This document shows, one piece after another, positions 57,725-64,000 of a DNA stretch of 64,000 nucleotides. Below the pieces are notes generated by a model. The model made no database searches. It saw nothing but the letters and a program-made list of their open reading frames with translations, and had not been told where the DNA came from. Within the stretch, counting starts at the first letter, position 1. Each line of letters opens with the position of its first letter. Origin of the DNA: Paenibacillus planticolens (lineage in GTDB: Bacteria > Bacillota > Bacilli > Paenibacillales > NBRC-103111). The DNA lies in assembly GCF_013141725.1 (NCBI RefSeq), contig NZ_WHNZ01000004.1, positions 1-64,000 of the forward strand, read 5' to 3'. A program made the translations under genes and the position numbers.

Positions 57725-58777
57725 ATGAGCGGTGGTTCTTGGGATCCTACGTCCCTGCCCGTTAGACCGGGTTTATACCTCAATTTTAAATCCGCTGCAG
57801 TAGCGCAGATTAGTGGAGGCGCGCGAGGTACCGTGGCGATTCCGCTAAAAGCGTTTGCCGGCGGGTCTGCGACAGTTAAAACGTTCTATACCGTTACAAA
57901 TGAGACGGATGCGGCCGCCCTATTTGGCGCAGCTAACATCGTTTCGATTAAATACGCGCTCCAAGGCGGCGCAAAAGAGGTGCTCGTTTACACGTTGCCG
58001 CCAAGCGCGACAGCTACAGACTACGCCGATGCGCGTACGGCATTCGATACGCGTCCGTTCAATGTACACGTATTCGATGGCGAAGTAGCTGCGGCGATTC
58101 AAGACTCGATGCTTACCTGGGTTGCGGCGAATCGGACTGCGGGCAAGCATTTCCTTGCGGTATTCGGGGCGGCTGCAGCTGCGGACGATCAAACGCCAGC
58201 AACCGGGAATGCGCGCTCAGTCCGTTTGCTCGACAATTACGCTGTTAACTTAACGGTCGGCGCGATCATAAACGGAACAGCGGTGTCGTCCGGCGTATAC
58301 GCACCGTATCTTGCGGGACTCATCGCAGGGACACCGATCAACCGTTCGATTACGTACAAGGTGCCACCGGTGTCTGACGTAAACAAGCGCTATACAAACA
58401 GCGAAGTTGTTGCGGCATTGGCTGCGGGATCGGTTGTCCTCGTAAACGACGGCGAGAAAGTACGCGTTGAACAGGGCTTGACGACGTCCGTTAAGAAAAT
58501 CCGCTCGATGCGCGCGCGTCAGGCGATTAGCAACGACATCACGAAGACGGCAGCGGATTCCTATATCGGCCAAATAAACAACGATGCGGACGGTCAGGCT
58601 GCGCTAATTTCGGCAGTTAAAGCGTATCTCGAAACGTTGGAAGGGTCGGGCGTTTTATCCGACATCTCCGTCGGTCTTGATCCTCAATACAAGAGCGTAG
58701 GTGATAGCGTTTACCTGTTGATTAGCTACGTTGAGTTAGACAGTATGGAACGGATCTTCTTAACGATTTCCGTATAA
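57725..58777 (+). CDS. contractile tail sheath protein
   Basis: The 350-residue product opens with RPGLYLNFKSAAVAQISGG and GTVAIPL, the start of XkdK/PBSX-type sheaths, and ends with the conserved YVELDSMERIFLTISV. Its presence makes this a contractile-tailed (myovirus) phage. AATAAGGAGG precedes the ATG. Confidence 0.93.
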   Translation: MSGGSWDPTSLPVRPGLYLNFKSAAVAQISGGARGTVAIPLKAFAGGSATVKTFYTVTNETDAAALFGAANIVSIKYALQGGAKEVLVYTLPPSATATDYADARTAFDTRPFNVHVFDGEVAAAIQDSMLTWVAANRTAGKHFLAVFGAAAAADDQTPATGNARSVRLLDNYAVNLTVGAIINGTAVSSGVYAPYLAGLIAGTPINRSITYKVPPVSDVNKRYTNSEVVAALAAGSVVLVNDGEKVRVEQGLTTSVKKIRSMRARQAISNDITKTAADSYIGQINNDADGQAALISAVKAYLETLEGSGVLSDISVGLDPQYKSVGDSVYLLISYVELDSMERIFLTISV

Positions 58778-58798
58778 CAACGAAAGGATGGTGTAACG

Positions 58799-59236
58799 AT
58801 GCCAGTATTAGATCCAACGCGCACGATTCAAGGGCATTTCGGCGAGATTTGGAAGGACGGCGTATGGCTTACGAATTTCTATAAAGCGGAAGCTACCGTC
58901 GACATCTCGTACGAGAAGATTAAACGCAGCGGTACGCGCCGAGTCGGCAATAAGCTCGGTCCTATCGAAATGTCCGGCAGCATCGGCGGGTATAAAATCA
59001 CGTCAGAATTTGCGGACCAGATTGCGCAAGCTAAAGACGACAGACGAGGCGCATTTGTGTGCGAACTTATTATCGCGTTGAAAGACCCAGAAGCATACGG
59101 ATATGAGCGCGTCCGCTTAAAAGGCGTTCAGTTTACGAAGATCGACATCATCAAGTTTGAGAGCGGATCGATCGTCGAACAGGAATTCCCTTTTGTATTC
59201 GACGACTACGAGTATCTAGATAAAATCACGCAATAA
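58799..59236 (+). CDS. tail tube protein, XkdM-like
   Basis: The 145-residue product contains GHFGEIWKDGVWLTNFYKAE and IEMSGSIGGYKITS, characteristic of PBSX XkdM core tail proteins. It polymerises inside the sheath as the DNA channel. CGAAAGGATGGTG precedes the ATG. Confidence 0.9.
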   Translation: MPVLDPTRTIQGHFGEIWKDGVWLTNFYKAEATVDISYEKIKRSGTRRVGNKLGPIEMSGSIGGYKITSEFADQIAQAKDDRRGAFVCELIIALKDPEAYGYERVRLKGVQFTKIDIIKFESGSIVEQEFPFVFDDYEYLDKITQ

Positions 59237-59338
59237 GAGCATGAATCAAGCGCAGTGTGACGGAAATAGAGCGTTAGACTGCGCTTTAACTTACGAAAAT
59301 AAACGGCAACATACGCCGACTATCGGAGGATATAAATT

Positions 59339-59728
59339 ATGGACGCATTACAGGCGCTATTATCCGCAAATACGGAAATTGAGAAGGACGTTTTTATTAA
59401 GCGGTTGAACGTAAACTTCCGTCTTAAAGCGATTAGCACGAAGGAACTTGAAAAGGCGCGCGAACAGTGCACGAGAATGACCGGTACAGGATCAAAGCGC
59501 GAGTCAACGGTCGACTCCGACAGACTTAACGCGGTTCTAGCAACAAAATTCTGCGTCAACCCGGACTTCGGAAACGCGGCGCTCCTAGATAAGTTTAGTG
59601 CGGCTAATGCGGTTGAGTGCGTAGGTAAGGCGCTCTTGCCAGGCGAGCTTGTTAGGATCGTTGCTGCTGGAATGGATTTGTCTGGTTTCGGTGACGAGGA
59701 AGATGCGGAGGAAGACGTAAAAAACTAA
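59339..59728 (+). CDS. tail assembly chaperone, unshifted form (XkdN-like)
   Basis: The 129-residue product (DALQALLSANTEIEKDVFI ... LDKFSAANAVECVGKALLPG) matches the XkdN/gpG-type chaperone placed between tube and tape measure genes. It ends directly after an A-AAA-AAC slippery heptamer, so part of it is made as a longer fusion (next entry). ATCGGAGG precedes the ATG. Confidence 0.85.
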   Translation: MDALQALLSANTEIEKDVFIKRLNVNFRLKAISTKELEKAREQCTRMTGTGSKRESTVDSDRLNAVLATKFCVNPDFGNAALLDKFSAANAVECVGKALLPGELVRIVAAGMDLSGFGDEEDAEEDVKN

Positions 59729-59892
59729 TTCGGGCGGGCGGTATTCCGTATCTCGTACATCGGATATTTCAGCGTCATCATATCCCGCCTGATGAGTTTT
59801 ATGAAAAAGACGTTCGGACGCGGCGTTTCATGCTCGTATCAGAAGCGCTCGTGCTCGAAGAAAGGAGAGATGACCTATCGCTTTCGATTTAA
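59339..59892 (+). CDS. tail assembly chaperone, -1 frameshift product (gpGT-like)
   Basis: The slippery sequence AAAAAAC at 59719-59725 is in the correct phase (GTA AAA AAC) and is followed directly by TAA. A -1 shift continues with LIRAGGIPYLVHRIFQRHHIPP ending LEERRDDLSLSI at 59892, overlapping the tape measure start by 16 bases. This reproduces the gpG/gpGT arrangement used to set chaperone ratio and tail length. The shifted part has no ribosome site of its own. Confidence 0.85.
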
Positions 59893-61586
59893 TCGCGAGA
59901 CTTCGCTTGATCGACAATATGACGCGTCCGGCCACCAAAGCGATGCGCACTATGGGAGCATTAGCGCTAAAAACGGCAGCGGTTGCGGTGGGAGTACACG
60001 CGCTTAGCGCAGCGATTGCGGGTGTGGCCACAACAAAGAGCGCTTTGAAACTGGCATCTGACGCAGAACAGGCGAACATCGCGTTCACTACAATGTTAGG
60101 TAGCGCGGAAAAAGCGACCGCATTTATGGAGCAACTTTCCGATTTTGCCAACGCGACGCCGTTCGATCTCCCGCAATTACGGGAAGCATCTAAAAAGATG
60201 TTAGCGTTTGGATTCAGCGCAGAGCGAGTGCTTCCGATGTTAACAGCGGTTGGTAACGCATCGGCGGGGCTTAGCTTGGGCAAGGAAGGTATAGATAGGC
60301 TTACGTTAGCGCTCGGACAGATGCGTGCGAAGGGTAAAGTATCAGGTGACGAGATGCTGCAGTTGGTAGAAGCCGGTATCCCTGCGTGGGAAATACTTGC
60401 GCAGAAGATGAACACGTCGACAGCCACCGTCATGAAAATGTCCGAGAAGGGAATAATTCCTGCGGATAAAGCGATCAACGCACTCATCGACGGGATGAAT
60501 AAACGCTTCCCCGATATGATGGATAAACAGTCGAAATCACTAGGCGGAATGTGGTCTACGATGAAAGACACATTTGAGAATGATCTACTCGTTAAGTGGG
60601 GCGAAGGTATTAGCGCAGCTCTTAAGCCGAGATTCGACGCGCTTATTAGTTGGATAAACAATAACGGCGCAACTATTAAGCGTTGGGGCGAGACGCTGGC
60701 TAAAGCAGCGAAGGCGGGATCGGACGCTATACTATCGAATTTCGAGCGCGCGTTTAAGTATGTGCGAACGAATTACCTCGATAATCCGGCGTTTAAAAAC
60801 TTATCGACGATTAAACAAAAATTCGAATTCATCATCGATGATCTTAAGAGAACGTTCGATTCGTGGTACAAATCGGGCGGTAGCGAGCAGATAAAAAGCG
60901 CTACGAGTAGTCTGATCGGATTTATCAGCACGGCGCTGTCAGGGTCTAGCAACCACTTGGCGAGCGTCGGAATTGACCTCGGCAAATCGATCGCTAGCGG
61001 GATGCTGACGGGACTTGAACAATTCGCGAAAGAGAACCCGAAAATGGCTGCGCTAATGACTTACATTGCCACGCCAGGAAGTCCGACGGTTAAACTTGCG
61101 GCTGCTATCGCGGTAGGCTCTGGCGGAGTCGAGTCCGTTTCAAAGATATCGAGTGACATCAAGTCTGATGCAGAAGTGTTTAAAACGGAAGGGTTCGGTT
61201 CGGGCGTTAAAAACTTCCTCAAGCCATTCAATAGGTTACTCCACCCAGAAGTCTTCCTAGATGAAAACGGAAAGGTTCTCGGAGGACAGCCCCTTATTGA
61301 TTATCGGAAGGCGCATCCGGGCCCTCCCGCACCACCACCTAGCCACGCAGGAGGATTATCCCGCGTACCTTACAACGGATACATGGCGAGACTCCACGTA
61401 GACGAGGAGGTTCTTACGAAATCCGACGCGGATAAACGTCGTGTAGGTGGCGGCGGATCGATTAGTGGAAATGGACCGCTAATTCATATCGAGCGCATGG
61501 AAGTACGCCAGGACTCCGATATTGATGCCGTTGCTAGATCACTCGCACGAGAACTTCACGGCCTACAGGGGGCGATCGCACAGTGA
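59877..61586 (+). CDS. tail tape measure protein (ATC start)
   Basis: The 569-residue product carries the tape measure domain (AFTTMLGSAEKATAFMEQL ... FGFSAERVLPMLTAVGNAS ... GDEMLQLVEAGIPAW) and a glycine-rich end with HVDEEVLTKSDAD. It sets tail length and forms part of the DNA ejection path. AAGGAG (59862-59867) lies nine bases before ATC, which gives the usual N-terminus AFDLIARLRLIDNMTRP; the ATG at 59907 would remove ten residues. It is short for a myovirus, which predicts a short tail. Confidence 0.9.
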   Translation: MAFDLIARLRLIDNMTRPATKAMRTMGALALKTAAVAVGVHALSAAIAGVATTKSALKLASDAEQANIAFTTMLGSAEKATAFMEQLSDFANATPFDLPQLREASKKMLAFGFSAERVLPMLTAVGNASAGLSLGKEGIDRLTLALGQMRAKGKVSGDEMLQLVEAGIPAWEILAQKMNTSTATVMKMSEKGIIPADKAINALIDGMNKRFPDMMDKQSKSLGGMWSTMKDTFENDLLVKWGEGISAALKPRFDALISWINNNGATIKRWGETLAKAAKAGSDAILSNFERAFKYVRTNYLDNPAFKNLSTIKQKFEFIIDDLKRTFDSWYKSGGSEQIKSATSSLIGFISTALSGSSNHLASVGIDLGKSIASGMLTGLEQFAKENPKMAALMTYIATPGSPTVKLAAAIAVGSGGVESVSKISSDIKSDAEVFKTEGFGSGVKNFLKPFNRLLHPEVFLDENGKVLGGQPLIDYRKAHPGPPAPPPSHAGGLSRVPYNGYMARLHVDEEVLTKSDADKRRVGGGGSISGNGPLIHIERMEVRQDSDIDAVARSLARELHGLQGAIAQ

Positions 61587-62275
61587 CGATGTTACAGTTT
61601 CATTTATCTTATAACAATGGTGAGGAACGCCTACAATTACCCGTAAACCCCGAACGTATAAGCGTCACCACTACGCGTGGGTATGAGGACATCGAGGTAA
61701 CACAATTAGGCGAGTACACCGTAATTGGCAACGCTAAGTTACGGGAATTTTCGTTCAGCTCGTTTTTTCCTCGCGAGTATAATCCATCATATTGCGAGTA
61801 TGCCGGATTCCTCCCTCCGTGGGAGATTGTCCGTAAAATTGAGCGTTGGATGAATACGGGACGTCCGATTAGGTTTACGTTGACCGGACAGATATATGAC
61901 GAGTCATTCTTCGCGGTCATTAACGAAGCAGTAACGATCCGCTCCTTTAATTATTACGAAGTGGCCGGTTCGCCTGGAGATATCTACTTCGATATGTCGA
62001 TGAAAGAATACGTATTTATCGAGTTCAGACGCTTAAAACAAACAACGGATGCGAGCGGTGACATCGAGGTAACGCAAGATGCTCTGCGGCCGGACACGAG
62101 CGCAAAGGTGGCTAATTACACGGTGGTGAACGGAGATTCGCTGTTCAAAATTGCTGCACGGTCTAGTGTTTACGATAACGGAGACAAGTGGCGCGATATC
62201 TATGACGCGAATAAATCGCTGATCGGACCGAATCCAAACTCGATAAGTACCGGAATGGTGTTGGTGATACCGTGA
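61583..62275 (+). CDS. LysM baseplate/tail protein, XkdP-like
   Basis: The 230-residue product has an N-terminal beta part (LQLPVNPERISVTTTRGYED) and a C-terminal LysM domain (about 179-230, YTVVNGDSLFKIAARSSVYD). XkdP proteins sit at the tail tip and may bind peptidoglycan. It starts at GTG overlapping the tape measure stop (GTGA). Confidence 0.88.
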   Translation: MTMLQFHLSYNNGEERLQLPVNPERISVTTTRGYEDIEVTQLGEYTVIGNAKLREFSFSSFFPREYNPSYCEYAGFLPPWEIVRKIERWMNTGRPIRFTLTGQIYDESFFAVINEAVTIRSFNYYEVAGSPGDIYFDMSMKEYVFIEFRRLKQTTDASGDIEVTQDALRPDTSAKVANYTVVNGDSLFKIAARSSVYDNGDKWRDIYDANKSLIGPNPNSISTGMVLVIP

Positions 62276-63411
62276 CAATTAGCGTAGTTTATAACAACGA
62301 CATTTACTTGGATCCTTTATTAACATCCGTTACATGGTCCGGTGATATCACGCAAGGTTTCCGTAAGCTAGAGGTTCGGCTTAAGAATACGGTAGACGGG
62401 CGGCATCAAGCGGTTAATATCGAATTGGGACGCGAACTGCGCCTATACGAAGATGATATTGAGAAGTTCCGCGGAGTTATATTTACGCTCGACATTAACG
62501 CTACAGGAGACCTGGACATTACAGCGTATGACGAGAACGTTTATCTTACGAAGAACTCCGACATTCGAAAATTTACCGGTATGACTGCGTCGGCAATCAT
62601 CCGCCAACTTTGCGCAGACTTTCAAGTACCGGTAGGAGCAATCGCAGAAACTGGCTACGTAATACCCCGATTAATTCTACGCGATAAGACAGTATGGGAA
62701 ATGATGGTTGCGGCGATATCCGAAACTAGACGGCAGACTGGTCGGCGTTTTTGGATAACGTCAAAAGAGGGCGCACTTGTTCTAATAGAACGCGGTGATA
62801 AAATCGTCGATTGGGTTCTGGAGAACGGCGTAAATATCACTGGGGCAGGTTACAGTCAGACTATCGAAGATATGCGAAACTCCGTAAAAGTTACCGCTAA
62901 TGACGACGCGAAACCTTCGGATACGGTTAACTACTCGCCAGAAACACTCGAAATGATAACGGGCACCATTGCTACTGAGTCGAAATCGCCGATCGTAGCA
63001 ACCGCAAAGGATGACGATAATATTACGCGATTCGGACTGATGCAGCATATCGATCATATGGATTCTAGCGCGACGCAGTCATCCGCCAATCAAATGGCCA
63101 TCGAGCTCCTTAAAGAGTTATCGAAGACAAAGGACGAAGCTCACATCGAGGCGCTCGGAAACTCCGAAATAGTGGCCGGTTCTGCAGTTTACGTAATTGA
63201 GTCTATGACATCTATCGTAGGCGGTTTTTACGTGATTACCGATACGCACACGTGGGCTAACGGGGTACATCAAATGGAACTGAGTATATCCGGAGACGAG
63301 AGTTTACCTATGCTGAATTACGCAGACTTAGAGCAAGTAACTACGGAGAAGACCCGAAAGAAGGACGAAGGCAATAACTACTCGAAAGAACTCGCATTGT
63401 TAGGGGAGTGA
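62272..63411 (+). CDS. baseplate hub protein, XkdQ/gpD-like
   Basis: The 379-residue product (FRGVIFTLDINATGDLDITA, TASAIIRQLCADFQVPVG, KVTANDDAK) is of the XkdQ/late-control-D type, forming the hub through which the tube passes. It starts at GTG overlapping the LysM gene stop by four bases. Confidence 0.88.
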   Translation: MTISVVYNNDIYLDPLLTSVTWSGDITQGFRKLEVRLKNTVDGRHQAVNIELGRELRLYEDDIEKFRGVIFTLDINATGDLDITAYDENVYLTKNSDIRKFTGMTASAIIRQLCADFQVPVGAIAETGYVIPRLILRDKTVWEMMVAAISETRRQTGRRFWITSKEGALVLIERGDKIVDWVLENGVNITGAGYSQTIEDMRNSVKVTANDDAKPSDTVNYSPETLEMITGTIATESKSPIVATAKDDDNITRFGLMQHIDHMDSSATQSSANQMAIELLKELSKTKDEAHIEALGNSEIVAGSAVYVIESMTSIVGGFYVITDTHTWANGVHQMELSISGDESLPMLNYADLEQVTTEKTRKKDEGNNYSKELALLGE

Positions 63412-63415
63412 TGCA

Positions 63416-63742
63416 ATGGGTAAAGAAGGAACGGGCGCTAGTCAATTAGCACAGGTAATTCGTAGCCTCGGATACAACGATTTTGATCGTTTCGAATTCG
63501 CTACCGTAACGTCACTTATCCCGACAAAGATACGAGTGGACGGTATGAAAATCGAACTGGACGCGTACGACATCGTTATGGCCGAGCACCTTACGGATCA
63601 TACGCGAGATGTAACAATAAATGGCGGAGTTTTATCGACGATGGTGGTTAAATCTCCACTAACCGTAGGTTCCCGCGTTATTGTCGCGTCCATGAGTGAC
63701 GGTCAAAAATACGTGGTTTTGGATAAGGCGGTGATGATATAA
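63416..63742 (+). CDS. baseplate protein, XkdR-like (DUF2577)
   Basis: The 108-residue product shows the DUF2577 pattern: EFATVTSLIPTKIRVDGMKI near the middle, then VGSRVIVASMSDGQKYVVLDKA. It probably extends the hub toward the cell-puncturing device. GGGGAGTG precedes the ATG. Confidence 0.85.
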   Translation: MGKEGTGASQLAQVIRSLGYNDFDRFEFATVTSLIPTKIRVDGMKIELDAYDIVMAEHLTDHTRDVTINGGVLSTMVVKSPLTVGSRVIVASMSDGQKYVVLDKAVMI

Positions 63743-64000
63743 ATGGCGCTGAGTCCGTTAAAAAGTCCGGAATCACCGCGGGCGGTTAAGGTTACGCGGG
63801 TAATCGGCCCCTCTAAGACATACGAAATTTTTGGGCCTCCTTACGAAGTAGGCGGTGTAATCGACGGGTCGGCTGCAATTCGGCAGTTTATACGAAAAGC
63901 GATAGCGACCGCACGATCTCGCTTTATGATTTATAATAGCCAATACGGATGCGAAATAGCAGACTTAATCGGTCAAGACACGCCTATGGAATTACTACAA
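63743..64000 (+). CDS. baseplate wedge protein, XkdS-like (DUF2634), partial
   Basis: Open to the window end (86 codons). The sequence ESPRAVKVTRVIGPSKTYEI, IDGSAAIRQFIRKAIATARS and NSQYGCEIADLIGQ is typical of DUF2634/gp25-like wedge proteins that follow XkdR. The start overlaps the region of the upstream stop with GGCGGTGATG before it. Confidence 0.82.
   Translation, partial: MALSPLKSPESPRAVKVTRVIGPSKTYEIFGPPYEVGGVIDGSAAIRQFIRKAIATARSRFMIYNSQYGCEIADLIGQDTPMELLQ

Noticed and set aside
59828..60661. 277-codon minus-strand frame over the tape measure gene
   Set aside because: Serine- and alanine-rich mirror of GC-biased codons in the tape measure gene, with no start signals.

Overview
The window is a 64 kb stretch of a large, mostly + strand, contractile-tailed bacteriophage genome that also carries plasmid maintenance genes. 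It reads as a phage-plasmid of a Bacillota host. The strong AGGAGG ribosome binding sites, PBSX/SPP1-type structural genes, RepL-type initiator, DnaA boxes of the TTATCCACA type and agr/LytTR signalling genes point to a Paenibacillus- or Brevibacillus-like host; that assignment is inference. No integrase, rRNA, tRNA or CRISPR array is visible.

Layout. (1) 0-6.2 kb: an AgrD-like peptide gene, a Cro/XRE regulator, an actin-type partition pair (ParM/ParR-like), and an operon with a three-helix membrane protein, a membrane-anchored M23 peptidase, a VirB4/HerA-like ATPase and a lipoprotein. (2) 6.2-9.3 kb: a second partition system (ParA plus ribbon-helix-helix partner) with TTTACG hexamer arrays, an origin-like region with three DnaA boxes, a winged-helix Rep-like protein, and an AT-rich region with iterons and dyads. 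(3) 9.3-15.8 kb: small early genes, then helicase loader, DnaB-like helicase and primase. (4) 15.8-17.6 kb: a compact four-gene agr-like operon: a kinase-less AgrC-like sensor, AgrB, AgrD and a receiver-less LytTR regulator. (5) 17.7-30.5 kb: an XRE regulator, a divergent sigma-like factor, a putative ssDNA-binding protein, a third AgrD-like gene, homing-type nucleases, a DNA polymerase I split into two genes, a Cas4/RecB-like nuclease and a RuvC-like resolvase. (6) 30.5-40 kb: nucleotide metabolism (ribonucleotide reductase with a group I intron, PhoH, dUTPase, ThyX, dNMP kinase, PAPS-reductase-like protein). (7) 40-43.3 kb: an ArpU-like late regulator, a RepL-like initiator and a 1 kb repeat-rich non-coding region. 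(8) 43.4-64 kb: small and large terminase, portal, head proteins, a host-interaction cassette (FN3 fibre, collagen-like deacetylase fibre, acyltransferase), scaffold, capsid, connectors, sheath, tube, frameshifted chaperone, tape measure and baseplate genes, cut off in an XkdS-like gene.

Main observations. First, the phage encodes a peptide-signalling system of unusual composition: AgrB with an intact His/Cys dyad, three scattered AgrD-like precursors sharing an invariant KGGIG core with no Cys, Ser or Thr to close a ring, a sensor without kinase and a LytTR protein without receiver. Second, five ungapped copies of a 40-bp motif (TGTACG, 17 bp, GTCGTA) precede early/middle operons, one of them in front of the phage sigma-like gene, which suggests a dedicated sigma/promoter regulon. 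Third, at least six genes, including portal, tape measure and ribonucleotide reductase, appear to start at ATT or ATC placed 8-9 nt after a strong Shine-Dalgarno. Fourth, a group I intron sits directly after the codon for the catalytic thiyl-radical cysteine of ribonucleotide reductase, and polA is split around a small gene. All assignments are from reading the sequence only; no database search was run.
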